From an uncultured Collinsella sp. (GTDB lineage Bacteria; Actinomycetota; Coriobacteriia; Coriobacteriales; Coriobacteriaceae): DNA of 64,000 nucleotides. The stretch spans positions 55,346-119,345 of the forward strand of contig UQKM01000004.1 in NCBI GenBank assembly GCA_900541685.1, read 5' to 3'. The notes beneath the pieces are model-generated. The model saw nothing but the letters and a program-made list of their open reading frames with translations, was not told the origin of the DNA and made no database searches. This document shows positions 34,170 to 42,086 of the stretch, piece after piece (position 1 is the first letter of the stretch; the number at the start of each line of letters is the position of its first letter). The position numbers and the translations under genes are program-made.

Positions 34170-34829
34170 CTACTCACCGAGCATCTCTTGGAGCTTGGCT
34201 GCCACGGCATGTCCCAAGCTCTCGTGGCTTTCGGGCATCATGTGCAGATAATCGATATCGCCCGGCTCGGCAAAGTCGGCGGCATTCAAAAAGTCGCAGC
34301 CAAACTGCTCAGCCACATGCGCGTAGTATTCAGCAAAATGCTCCGAGGCCTCGACGGAGCGCTCGTCAAAGTCGGTCATATACACATCGGCGATCTGCGG
34401 TTTGATCTTAATGGGAGCCATCAGCAGAATGCGCGGACAAGGCGCAGCGTCGGTCCACGGAAACGCGCGGACGGCGCGAATCAGCGCCATGGCGCCACGG
34501 GCAATATCGGAAGCCGTCACGTTAAAGACCGTCTTACAGTCGTTGGTGCCCAGCATGATCACAATGGCGTCCAGCGGCTTATGGGCCTCGAGCAGCATCG
34601 GAAGCGCGCGAATGCCGTTGAGGTTAGTGTCCAGGTGGCACATATCGTCGCGCACCGTCGTGCGGCCGTTGAGCCCCTCCTCAATCACATGCCAGCCCTC
34701 GCCCAGGTCACGCTGCGCCACGCCGCACCAGCGCACATCCTGCGCATAGCGCACCGCGGTGCCATCGCGCATACCAGCCGGATCGTAACCATAGGTGTTG
34801 CTGTCGCCAAAGCATAGAACGTTTTTCAT
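34170..34829 (-). CDS. SGNH/GDSL hydrolase
   Basis: A 219-residue esterase/lipase-type enzyme of the SGNH family. Block I is CFGDSNTYGYDP at the very N-terminus with the nucleophilic serine. Block III is MLGTNDCK with the oxyanion Asn, and block V is PGDIDYLHMMPESHESLGHAV, holding the catalytic Asp and His. There is no signal peptide, so it acts in the cytoplasm. The ATG at 34829 has GGGGAG at a good distance. The substrate is unknown; arylesterase and acyl-CoA thioesterase relatives exist. Confidence 0.87.
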   Translation of the reverse strand: MKNVLCFGDSNTYGYDPAGMRDGTAVRYAQDVRWCGVAQRDLGEGWHVIEEGLNGRTTVRDDMCHLDTNLNGIRALPMLLEAHKPLDAIVIMLGTNDCKTVFNVTASDIARGAMALIRAVRAFPWTDAAPCPRILLMAPIKIKPQIADVYMTDFDERSVEASEHFAEYYAHVAEQFGCDFLNAADFAEPGDIDYLHMMPESHESLGHAVAAKLQEMLGE

Positions 34830-34852
34830 CGTAAGCTCCCCACTCAATAAAA

Positions 34853-34879
34853 AGCCGACGGGAACAGCCCCCGTCGGCT
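34853..34879 (-). terminator. Terminator after the PARG-like gene
   Basis: A 9-bp perfect stem AGCCGACGG/CCGTCGGCT is followed on the minus strand by TTTTATT. It lies 26 bases past the PARG-like gene and just before the SGNH gene. Confidence 0.85.
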
Positions 34880-34904
34880 CGGCATGTCGCATCACGCGCA
34901 CCGT

Positions 34905-36035
34905 TTACAGGTACTTGCGCCAGTCGTCGTCATCCTCATCGTCCTCGGCAGCGGCCTGGGCCTGCTCGGCGGCACGGGCGGCCGCAGCGCGGGCGGCAAC
35001 CTGGGCATAGGACTCCTCGTTGCGCTCGGGGAAGCTTGCCAACACATGCTCGAACTTGGCGAAGTCCTCATCCCAGCGCGTAGAAGGCACAGCAAAGAAG
35101 ACCTGCTTGACCTTGAAGTCGCCCGATGCGAGCTCCTTGCGGAAAATCTCGGCCACGGCCTCGGCATCAAAACCGTTGTTGTCGCAGCCCCAAGCGCCCA
35201 GTACGAGCTTCTCGCGACCCAGCTCGTCGCAGATGGCGAGCACAAAGCGGATACGGTCGCGCAGCGCGTCCAGCAGCGCATCGTCGCTCACGCGGTACTC
35301 CTGGCGTGCGCGCTTGGCATTGGGCGCGGCGGCCACGATCACATCGGCATACGCATGCACGTGGTTGCGGTCAAAACGCACCGCAGGCACTACCAGCGCA
35401 CGGTTGCGGTAGAGCTCGCAGTTGATGTTGCGGCGACGGTTCTCGCCATACCACTTGCGCTGCTTGTCGAGCACGTTGTACAGATACGAATCGGCGCAGA
35501 GCGTAGCCTCCTGGCCCAGATAGCCCTGGATGTAGCCGCCACCCGGGTTGGTGAACGAGGCAAAGGCAAGCACCGCCATATCGCAGAACTGCGCGTAGCC
35601 TCGGCCGTTGTCCAGAATGGCCTGCGTGGCAGAGGCGTCGAGCACGGTGACCTCGGGCAAGACCACAGCGGATTCCTCAGCAGGCTCGGGCTCGGCCTGC
35701 GCGGCCTCATCGGCAGACGCAGACTCGTCCGCAACCTCGGTCTCGACGGGTGCAACCTCGGCAGCCTCGGCCTCAGCGGCCTCATGCTCCTCGGCAACCT
35801 GCTCTTCGGCAGCCGCTGCCGCTTGGGCCTTGGCCTTCATCGCCGCGACAAATCCGGCAGGCATGCCATCGAACTCGCGCACGCCGGCAAGCGAGCGCTC
35901 AATATCCTTGGCGCACGCTTCGGACACCGTCGCCACATGGCGCTCGGCGGCCTTGGCACGGGCCTCGCGCTTGGGATTGGGCTGCCCTGCGCGGCCGGTC
36001 CTGCGGTTACGGTTCCTGTTGTCGACATCTGCCAT
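34905..36035 (-). CDS. TIGR02452-family (bacterial-type PARG) ADP-ribose hydrolase-like protein
   Basis: The C-terminal ~230 residues match the TIGR02452/DUF2263 family, a macrodomain-fold relative of poly(ADP-ribose) glycohydrolase. The signature is FTNPGGGYIQGYLGQEATLC, with GGG followed by QE as in PARG catalytic loops, and later KLVLGAWGCDNNGFD. The first ~130 residues are unusual: a basic stretch followed by a long Ala/Glu-rich, probably disordered or coiled segment. A second acidic tail (AAEDDEDDDDW) ends the protein. Length is 376 residues. AAAGGTG precedes the ATG. It may remove ADP-ribose from proteins or nucleic acids. Confidence 0.82.
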   Translation of the reverse strand: MADVDNRNRNRRTGRAGQPNPKREARAKAAERHVATVSEACAKDIERSLAGVREFDGMPAGFVAAMKAKAQAAAAAEEQVAEEHEAAEAEAAEVAPVETEVADESASADEAAQAEPEPAEESAVVLPEVTVLDASATQAILDNGRGYAQFCDMAVLAFASFTNPGGGYIQGYLGQEATLCADSYLYNVLDKQRKWYGENRRRNINCELYRNRALVVPAVRFDRNHVHAYADVIVAAAPNAKRARQEYRVSDDALLDALRDRIRFVLAICDELGREKLVLGAWGCDNNGFDAEAVAEIFRKELASGDFKVKQVFFAVPSTRWDEDFAKFEHVLASFPERNEESYAQVAARAAAARAAEQAQAAAEDDEDDDDWRKYL

Positions 36036-36103
36036 GAGTGGTCACCTTTCCTGTCGCTGCCGCTTTCGGTTTTTCCCATCCATGATACCCCGCCACGTAC
36101 AAA

Positions 36104-36129
36104 AAAGGCGGCCCCGAAGGACCGCCTTT
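36104..36129 (-). terminator. Terminator after the BI-1 gene
   Basis: AAAGGCGG/CCGCCTTT with a ten-base loop is followed on the minus strand by TTTGTACG, which includes a T-run. It lies 44 bases past the BI-1 gene. Confidence 0.75.
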
Positions 36130-36172
36130 CGCATTGATTTACGCGCGCGGCAAGCACCGCTGCAACTCGCCG

Positions 36173-36868
36173 CTAGTCGCGACGACCAAGGATGTTCAGG
36201 ATACGCAGGAACACGTTGATGATATCCACAAACAGGTTGGACGCCATGAGCACGGCGTTGGGCAGCGTGGGCGGCACCGTCGTGGCCACATAGGTGTCGT
36301 AGCCAATAAAAGCGGCGAACACCACGATCACGATCAGGTCGGTAATAGACTGCGAAACACCCATAAACATCAGCACGATCTCGACCAGGATCGTGGCAAG
36401 CAGAACGCCAAAACCGATGCCGTACACACGCTGGAAGAACTTGGGGAAGGTCACGCCCAGCGCGCCAAAGACAAAGGTGATGGCGGCGGTAGCGATAAAG
36501 GCAGTGTTGATGGTGGGCAGGTCGTAGTTGGCCAGGCCAAACGATGCGGTCAGACCAAAAGTGCTCGCAAAGATCACATAACCCGTGAGCGACAGGCCCA
36601 CAGACTGCTTGCCCGCGGCAGCCGACATCATGACAATGCCGACGATAGTCAAAATAAACGAGCCAAAGACCAGCGGCAAAGCGACGCCGCTCATCATCAT
36701 GCGGGCAAACGCCATGGTACTCGTAAAGTAGGCGCCGGCGCCCATGGCGCAAAAGCCCAAAAAGATCAGGGCGGACATGACAAGGTTGTACGCACGCGGC
36801 GACATCTCCTTGGCACGGCTTGCACCGGTCTCGATGGGGCCGTTCTGATAGCCCTGGATATCATTCAT
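36173..36868 (-). CDS. Bax inhibitor-1 / YccA family membrane protein
   Basis: A 231-residue integral membrane protein with about seven helices. It matches the BI-1/YccA/YbhL family: YNLVMSALIFLGFCAMGAG near the start, then FGSFILTIVGIVMMSA, and a C-terminal FAAFIGYDTYVATTVPPTLPN and LFVDIINVFLRILNILG. Bacterial members interact with FtsH or act as pH-sensitive calcium channels; the role here is unknown. The ATG at 36868 follows GAAAGGA. It stands alone with its own terminator. Confidence 0.87.
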   Translation of the reverse strand: MNDIQGYQNGPIETGASRAKEMSPRAYNLVMSALIFLGFCAMGAGAYFTSTMAFARMMMSGVALPLVFGSFILTIVGIVMMSAAAGKQSVGLSLTGYVIFASTFGLTASFGLANYDLPTINTAFIATAAITFVFGALGVTFPKFFQRVYGIGFGVLLATILVEIVLMFMGVSQSITDLIVIVVFAAFIGYDTYVATTVPPTLPNAVLMASNLFVDIINVFLRILNILGRRD

Positions 36869-36951
36869 GCTTTCGTCCTTTCAGATAGCGCCGCGACAGC
36901 AGCGCCTTAAGCGACAAGATTTCTACCATTGTACCCGAACGCCGTGCGTCC

Positions 36952-37290
36952 CTACCTGCGGCGCTCACCCTCGAGCGTGCGGTCGAACGCCCACACCCAC
37001 CAACGCATCAGATGGGCCTGCGAGCCGTCCGGCCGCTCGCGTGCCTGTTCTTCCAGATACAGTTCGGTCGCATGACCGCCAAAACGAACCTTATAGGTTG
37101 CCGTACGAATGCCGTGAACCGTCAGGCCAAAACCGGTGGACGAGACAATCTCGTCAATCGTAAAGCACCGACCGTCGACCCAGCAGACGGTGACCGGCAC
37201 GACCTGTCCGCCCGCGAGGATGCGAGCCACGACGTCCACATACTGCTTGTGCACGCGTCGAGTTTTGCCATCTGTCTGTCGATATTCCAT
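36952..37290 (-). CDS. Hypothetical protein under an SOS-type box, probably leaderless
   Basis: A 112-residue soluble protein with no family I recognise firmly. The middle holds VVPVTVCWVDGRCFTIDEIV and a W-rich end (MRWWVWAFDRTLEGERRR). This loosely resembles the short DUF6504-like proteins found near error-prone polymerases in actinobacteria, from memory only. The ATG at 37290 lies seven bases after a GATAAT -10 box, so transcription probably starts at or next to the start codon. A GGAGG immediately precedes it but is too close to act. A LexA/DinR-type box overlaps the promoter. Confidence 0.65.
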   Translation of the reverse strand: MEYRQTDGKTRRVHKQYVDVVARILAGGQVVPVTVCWVDGRCFTIDEIVSSTGFGLTVHGIRTATYKVRFGGHATELYLEEQARERPDGSQAHLMRWWVWAFDRTLEGERRR

Positions 37291-37297
37291 GCCTCCT

Positions 37298-37327
37298 ATT
37301 ATCGAACGCATGTTTGCATGTTGTAAA
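37298..37327 (-). promoter_or_regulatory. Promoter with LexA/DinR-type box
   Basis: On the minus strand TTTACA (37322-37327), an 18-base spacer and GATAAT (37298-37303) make a good sigma-70 promoter. CGAACGCATGTTTG (37303-37316) matches the Gram-positive SOS consensus CGAACRNRYGTTYG at every position and lies in the spacer, where LexA would block polymerase. Confidence 0.7.
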
Positions 37328-37540
37328 GCGAACAGACTGTGGTTTTGGAATGTCGTAGCAATCGCGCGTGTCCGCATGGCGTGTTAGCAAAAAGAACACC
37401 CGCGGTCAACAGGGCTAATATTCAATTTTAGTGCCAAAAAATTCACTTCTCCCATCAGAACTCGGCAAAGAAACCCGCAGGAGGTGATACGATTTATCAT
37501 GTTTTTGTAACGTGTCTGCAAACTTCGAGAAAGCCCATAT

Positions 37541-38590
37541 ATGGACGTAACGTTCTCAACCTTCCTCGGCCAAATTGTGTCGAACCCAGTCCTTGCCGTC
37601 ACCGTGATCCTCGCGTTGGGCGCCATCTTCGTCAACGGATGGACCGACGCGCCCAACGCCATCGCGACCTGCGTCACTACGCGTTGCATGCCCGCCCGCG
37701 CCGCCATTCTCATGAGTGCCGCATTCAACTTCCTCGGCGTGCTCATCATGACGCACTTTAACGCGAGCGTCGCCAACACCATCTCACATATCGTCGACTT
37801 TGGCGGAAACAGCACCATGGCGCTCGCCTGCCTGTGCGCGGCGCTGTTCTCCATCGTCGTCTACGGCGCCACAGCATCGCGTTTTGGCATCCCCACCTCG
37901 CAAAGCCACAGCCTTATCGCCGGCCTGACCGGTGCCGCTATCGCCCTCGGCGGCGCGAGTAGCGTCAACGTCCACGAGTGGATGAAGGTCATCTACGGCC
38001 TGGCGCTCTCCATCGGCCTGGGCTTTGTCATGGGCTGGGTCCTGTGCAAACTCGTCTCGATTCTTTTCGCCGCCGCCAACAGGCGACGTGCCAATGTCTT
38101 CTTTAAATACGCTCAGATCGCGAGCGCTGCGGCCATGAGCTTTATGCACGGCGCGCAGGATGGACAGAAGTTCATCGGCGTGCTCTTTTTAGGCGTGGCC
38201 TTCGCAAACGGCCAAACTAGCGTCGGCGATGCCGGCATCCCCATCTGGATTATGCTGCTATGCTCGGCCACTATGGGTATCGGCACCAGCGTGGGCGGCG
38301 AGCGCATCATCAAGTCCGTCGGCCAGAGCATGGTTAAGCTCGAGAAGTATCAGGGCTTCTCCGCCGACCTCGCGGGCGCCGCGAACCTGCTGCTAGCCAC
38401 CCTTACCGGCATCCCCGTGTCCTCCACCCACATCAAGACCTGCGCCATCATGGGCGTCGGTGCCGTCAAGCGCCTCTCGGCCATCAACTTCGGCGTCGTC
38501 AAGGACATGATGTTCACCTGGTTCTTCACCTTCCCCGCCTGTGGACTCATCAGCTTTGTCATGGCCAAGCTGTTCATGATGTTCCTCTAG
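37541..38590 (+). CDS. PiT family inorganic phosphate transporter
   Basis: A low-affinity, ion-coupled phosphate permease of 349 residues with about ten helices. The two PiT signatures are FVNGWTDAPNAIATCVTTR in the N-terminal half and GIPVSSTHIKTCAIMGVGAVKR in the C-terminal half, with GIPTSQSHSLIAGLTGAA between. SFMHGAQDGQKF is the internal repeat counterpart. The ATG at 37541 has GAGAAAG upstream. It is followed 67 bases later by a DUF47 gene, the usual partner. The pst operon 5 kb away supplies the high-affinity system. Confidence 0.92.
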   Translation: MDVTFSTFLGQIVSNPVLAVTVILALGAIFVNGWTDAPNAIATCVTTRCMPARAAILMSAAFNFLGVLIMTHFNASVANTISHIVDFGGNSTMALACLCAALFSIVVYGATASRFGIPTSQSHSLIAGLTGAAIALGGASSVNVHEWMKVIYGLALSIGLGFVMGWVLCKLVSILFAAANRRRANVFFKYAQIASAAAMSFMHGAQDGQKFIGVLFLGVAFANGQTSVGDAGIPIWIMLLCSATMGIGTSVGGERIIKSVGQSMVKLEKYQGFSADLAGAANLLLATLTGIPVSSTHIKTCAIMGVGAVKRLSAINFGVVKDMMFTWFFTFPACGLISFVMAKLFMMFL

Positions 38591-38657
38591 TCAAACCGAA
38601 CGTCCATCCGGACCGCAACACTTCGCCCACCCGTCTTCGCCTCGAAAGGACCCACCC

Positions 38658-39281
38658 ATGGCAAAGAAACCCGATTCGTTCTACTTTGACAACTACGTCG
38701 CCTGCGCCGACCTCGCCGTTCAGGCCGCAGAGCTGCTCATCAAGATTTTTGAGAACTTTGACCCCGCGCAGATCCACGACATGCTCGATAAAATGCATGC
38801 GATTGAGCATGCGGCAGACAAGAAGCACCACGAGCTCGAAGACGCCCTGCTCACCGCCTTTATCACCCCGCTCGAGCGCGAGGATCTGGATCTGATGAGC
38901 TGCTCACTCGACACCGTGCTCGACCGCATCGAGGGCGTCGTGCAGCGCGTCTACTTCACCAACATTCAGAGCATCCATCCCGACGCCGTCGTCATCGCCC
39001 ACAAGGTAACCGATGCCTGCCGCGCCATGAAGGACCTGATGGTCGAACTTCCCAACTACCGCAAGTCCAAAACGCTGCGCGAGCTCGTCATCCAGATCAA
39101 CACCATCGAGTCCGAGGCCGACGAGCTCTATATCAACGCCATGCGCAACCTGCACGTTAACGGCAAGGACCCGCTCGAGGTCATCGCTTGGCGTGACGTG
39201 TACGCCTTCCTGGAGTACTGCGCTGACTGCTGCGAGAATGTGGCCGATGTCGTGGATTCGATTGTCATGAAGAACAGTTAA
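38658..39281 (+). CDS. DUF47 family PiT accessory protein (PhoU-like)
   Basis: A 207-residue, all-helical cytoplasmic protein of the DUF47/PhoU-like family. DUF47 genes pair with PiT transporters and are thought to control their activity. Features are KMHAIEHAADKKHHELEDALLTAFITPLEREDLD, given here only in part, LDTVLDRIEGVVQRVYF and IESEADELYINAMRNL. It resembles a half-size PhoU duplicated. GAAAGGA precedes the ATG. It is co-transcribed with the PiT gene. Confidence 0.88.
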   Translation: MAKKPDSFYFDNYVACADLAVQAAELLIKIFENFDPAQIHDMLDKMHAIEHAADKKHHELEDALLTAFITPLEREDLDLMSCSLDTVLDRIEGVVQRVYFTNIQSIHPDAVVIAHKVTDACRAMKDLMVELPNYRKSKTLRELVIQINTIESEADELYINAMRNLHVNGKDPLEVIAWRDVYAFLEYCADCCENVADVVDSIVMKNS

Positions 39282-39286
39282 TTGGG

Positions 39287-39394
39287 GGTACGTGTCCCGG
39301 CGGCGAAGGGCCGGCCACGGTTTGCTTTCTCACTCCGGCTGCTTTGCAGAGTCGTTCGAAAGTAAACCGTGGCCGGCCCTTCGCCTTACGTACC
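39287..39394. repeat. Long inverted repeat (28-bp arms plus outer 7-bp stem)
   Basis: Arms 39302-39329 and 39358-39385 match over 27 of 28 bases. An outer GGTACGT/ACGTACC pair (39287-39293, 39388-39394) is separated from them by an 8-base bulge on one side. It begins 5 bases after the DUF47 stop. The single G-to-A difference in the arm keeps near-perfect pairing. It resembles the element at 24826-24955 in layout. Confidence 0.88.
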
Positions 39395-39564
39395 ACCATT
39401 GGGAACTATGGCTGATAGATTTAGCGCGATGGGGGTTTGGCTGAAAGGACCTATGGTAGCCGTTCGGACACTTTGGCCCTTGATGAGCGTTTGGCCGATT
39501 GCTGCTTTGGGTACTGTTTGGGTTACTTTGGGTTTGTTTGATTTTTAATTGTTGGAGGGCTTGT

Positions 39565-40095
39565 ATGTCTTATTTGGATCTGGCTCGGTCTCGGTATTCT
39601 TGTCGCGAGTTTGAGAATCGTTCTGTTGAGCAAGCTGTTGTGGATGCCATTGTTGAGGCGGGGCGTATTGCTCCTTCTGCTTGCAATAATCATCCTTCTC
39701 GTGTGATGGTGTTGGATACGCCTGAGCTCCTGGAGAAGGCTGCTGCTTGTCAGCCTCGGTTTGCTCGTGATGGGTCTATCTTTGGAGCTCCGCTTGTCTT
39801 CCTCATTTGCAGCGTTACCGATGATGCTTGGGTGCGCCCGTATGACCAGATGAATTCCAGTGAAATCGATACGTCCATCGTGTGTGATCAGATGATGATG
39901 GAGGCCACCGAGCAGGGCCTGGGAACGTGCTGGGTGTGCCATTTTAAGCCTGAGATGGCCCGTGAGCAGTTCGACCTGCCCGAGGGTGTCTATCCCTATC
40001 ACATGCTCGTCTGTGGCTATCCTGCCGACCATATCGCCGACCCCGAGCATCGAGAGGCTCGCACCATTCCCCTCTCCGACTTCCTCCTCAAGTAG
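39565..40095 (+). CDS. Nitroreductase family protein
   Basis: A 176-residue FMN-dependent nitroreductase-fold oxidoreductase. The N-terminus SRYSCREFENRSVEQAVVD binds FMN phosphate, AGRIAPSACNNHPSRVMVL is typical, and EATEQGLGTCWVCHF is the central family motif. Substrate unknown. The ATG at 39565 has GGAGG at a good spacing. The first ~75 codons are rich in T-ending codons (TCT, CGT, GTT), whereas the second half returns to the C/G-ending pattern of the neighbours. The 160 bases upstream are T-rich with no gene. Confidence 0.87.
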   Translation: MSYLDLARSRYSCREFENRSVEQAVVDAIVEAGRIAPSACNNHPSRVMVLDTPELLEKAAACQPRFARDGSIFGAPLVFLICSVTDDAWVRPYDQMNSSEIDTSIVCDQMMMEATEQGLGTCWVCHFKPEMAREQFDLPEGVYPYHMLVCGYPADHIADPEHREARTIPLSDFLLK

Positions 40096-40121
40096 GTTTT
40101 GGGACATGCCTCAAAACCTAC
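40092..40121 (+). repeat. GGGAC palindrome after the nitroreductase gene
   Basis: GTAGGTTTTG (40092-40101) pairs with CAAAACCTAC (40112-40121), with GGGACATGCC at the centre. It overlaps the end of the nitroreductase gene and lacks a T-run. The GGGAC core links it to the other short palindromes. Confidence 0.75.
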
Positions 40122-40207
40122 CCTTGACCGCTCACCCGTTCATCGAGTTCTGCGCCACTATGTGCAGGACTCGGTTTTTTTGTTGCGCACCCCGGCACAG
40201 TCATAAA

Positions 40208-40234
40208 AAAGGACCCGCAAGCTGCGGGTCCTTT
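40208..40234 (-). terminator. divIVA terminator
   Basis: A 12-bp perfect stem AAAGGACCCGCA/TGCGGGTCCTTT with a 3-base loop is followed on the minus strand by TTTATGA. It closes the division gene cluster 27 bases after divIVA. Confidence 0.88.
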
Positions 40235-40260
40235 CTAGGCACTAAATTGTAGGCCGAATG

Positions 40261-40938
40261 TTAGTCCAGGTCGTCGGCGGCAAAGTTGTCGATCGGGGCG
40301 AAGGGATCGGCCACGGGGACAACCGGATCGGCGACGGGCAGCGGCTCGGCGGCGGGAACGGTCACCGCGGGAGAAGCGGCAGAACCGACCGGCGTGGAGG
40401 CCATGAGGTCGGCCGGGAAGGAATTCTGGGCATCGTCCATAAAGTGCTGGATGAGCTTGAGATACTCGGCCTTGAACTCCTCGCGGGAAGCCTTCAGACG
40501 GTCGATCTCCTCGAGCTCGGCCTGCTTCTCGGTCAGGGCCTGACGGATGACCTCGCGGGCCTTGGCGTCGGCCTCGTTGCGGATACGGTCAGCGTTCTCG
40601 TTAGCGTCGTTGACAATTGCCTCGGCGGTCTGCTGGGCCGCAATGAGAGCGGCGGAAATCTGACGCTCCTGAGCGGAGAAGTCGGGCGCGGGAGCGGCGA
40701 CAGGAGCAGCGGGAACGGCCTGAGCGGCGGTATCCTGGGCCTGGGCAAGCTGAGCCTGCGCGTCGGCAAGCTGCTGCTCGGTGGCGGTCAGGCGACCCTT
40801 AAGATCAACGATCTTGGCAAGCATGGCGTCAACCTCGGAGGACAGCGTCTCCAAAAAGACGTCGACCTCGGCGGGATCATAGCCGCGCTTGGCCTCAGAG
40901 AAAGTCTGAGCCTGGATGTCAGCAGGGGTAATAGCCAT
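40261..40938 (-). CDS. divIVA: DivIVA-domain cell division protein
   Basis: DivIVA marks curved membrane at poles and septa and recruits partners. The 225-residue protein starts with the conserved membrane-binding domain (MAITPADIQAQTFSEAKRGYDPAEVDVFLE), here quoted in part. A long coiled coil follows, with an alanine/proline-rich linker (residues ~85-100) and a second coil, then a flexible proline/valine-rich tail. AGGAGA precedes the ATG at 40938. It is the last gene of the division cluster, after yggT. Confidence 0.9.
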   Translation of the reverse strand: MAITPADIQAQTFSEAKRGYDPAEVDVFLETLSSEVDAMLAKIVDLKGRLTATEQQLADAQAQLAQAQDTAAQAVPAAPVAAPAPDFSAQERQISAALIAAQQTAEAIVNDANENADRIRNEADAKAREVIRQALTEKQAELEEIDRLKASREEFKAEYLKLIQHFMDDAQNSFPADLMASTPVGSAASPAVTVPAAEPLPVADPVVPVADPFAPIDNFAADDLD

Positions 40939-41000
40939 AACAAGTTCTCCTTTTTCATCGCCTCGGCGCTGGGCGCCCGACATAAGTTACTGAGCCAGTT

Positions 41001-41282
41001 CTATACGAGTATACCTATAAGAAGCTGCAGAACCAGCCTCTGCACCAACTGCAACGCAATAATCGCAACGACCGGCGAAAAATCGATACCGCCCATCGGC
41101 GGGATGAAACGACGGAACAGGTTGAGCCACGGACCGCACACGCTATCGAGCACCGCAGCAATATCCTGAAGCAAACCACCCTGCTTCATGGGAATCCACG
41201 TCATAAAGCAGTAGACGACAATAAGCGTGGAATAGAAGTTGAACAGCGTGTTGACCAGCTGGACGATAGTGTAGATGTTGAT
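41001..41282 (-). CDS. yggT: YggT family membrane protein with AUC start
   Basis: A small membrane protein (93 residues) of the YggT family, with two hydrophobic segments and the conserved YCFMTWIPMKQGG followed by PWLNLFRRFIPPMGGIDFSP. YggT genes sit between sepF and divIVA in Gram-positive genomes and may help division or osmotic tolerance. The first ATG in the frame (41204) would cut off the first membrane helix. GAGGAG at 41289-41294 lies six bases before ATC at 41282, giving a full-length protein; no ATG, GTG or TTG exists between the upstream stop (sepF's own TAA) and that point. A non-canonical AUC start is therefore likely. Confidence 0.75.
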   Translation of the reverse strand: MNIYTIVQLVNTLFNFYSTLIVVYCFMTWIPMKQGGLLQDIAAVLDSVCGPWLNLFRRFIPPMGGIDFSPVVAIIALQLVQRLVLQLLIGILV

Positions 41283-41303
41283 GGGAATCTCCTCGTCTTG
41301 TCT

Positions 41304-42026
41304 TTACTTGAGGTAGCCGTCGGCACGAAGCTTCTTGAGATCGGAATCTTTGACCTCGCAACCGGCGGGCAGCACCATGAACACGCGGTCGCCCACCTCC
41401 TTGACCGCGGCACCCAGACCGCAGGCAAAGCCGTAAGAGAAGTCCAAGACGCGCTTGGCAACTTCGGTGCGTACGCCCACAAAAATCAGTGCGACAGGCT
41501 GCTTGGTGCGAACGCGGCGCACCACGGTCTCCACGTCGTCGTAGCTCTCGGGGCGCAGGACATAGGCCGGCAGCTGCGGCGTGGCGTTGATGATGTTGCT
41601 CGCATAGGCCGAGGCATCGCTCGGTGCAGGCGCGGGCGCAGCGGCGGCACGGGCGCGGGTGTTCTCGGCGTAGCTCGACGGCGTGTCATAGGCACCAGGA
41701 CGATAACCGCTCGCAACACTGTCCTGCGAGCGCGAAGGCGGGTTATACGTCGTAGCATGGCGGGAGTCATCGCCGACCAGCTGACCGGAGCGCGTATACA
41801 CGGCAACCGACTCAGCTTCACCGCGGCGCGTCTGACCAAGCAGGCCGTTGCTCGGCTCGTCTTGGGTGTAGAAGCCCTCGCCCGAAGCACCGCTGTAGCC
41901 GTTGCCCTGATAACTATCGTCATAGCCGTCATCGTAGCCGTAGTCGTCGTCCTGGCCATAACCCTGGTCGTAACCCTGCTGGCCGCCCAGGTGCATCTTA
42001 TTTTTAATCTCGTCAAGGAAGCCCAT
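41304..42026 (-). CDS. sepF: Cell division protein SepF
   Basis: SepF polymerises on the membrane and anchors and bundles FtsZ, replacing FtsA where that is absent. The 240-residue protein has an N-terminal amphipathic membrane anchor (MGFLDEIKNKMHLG), a long Gly/Tyr/Asp-rich disordered linker to about residue 150, and a C-terminal SepF domain (YVLRPESYDDVETVVRRV, LDFSYGFACGLGAAVKEVGD). GAGAGGA precedes the ATG at 42026. It lies between yggS and yggT. Confidence 0.9.
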   Translation of the reverse strand: MGFLDEIKNKMHLGGQQGYDQGYGQDDDYGYDDGYDDSYQGNGYSGASGEGFYTQDEPSNGLLGQTRRGEAESVAVYTRSGQLVGDDSRHATTYNPPSRSQDSVASGYRPGAYDTPSSYAENTRARAAAAPAPAPSDASAYASNIINATPQLPAYVLRPESYDDVETVVRRVRTKQPVALIFVGVRTEVAKRVLDFSYGFACGLGAAVKEVGDRVFMVLPAGCEVKDSDLKKLRADGYLK

Positions 42027-42086
42027 GGTTGTGTCCTCTCGCGGTTTAGTGCAGGCGCCCCGATAATCAGTGCGCACTTCAGAGCC

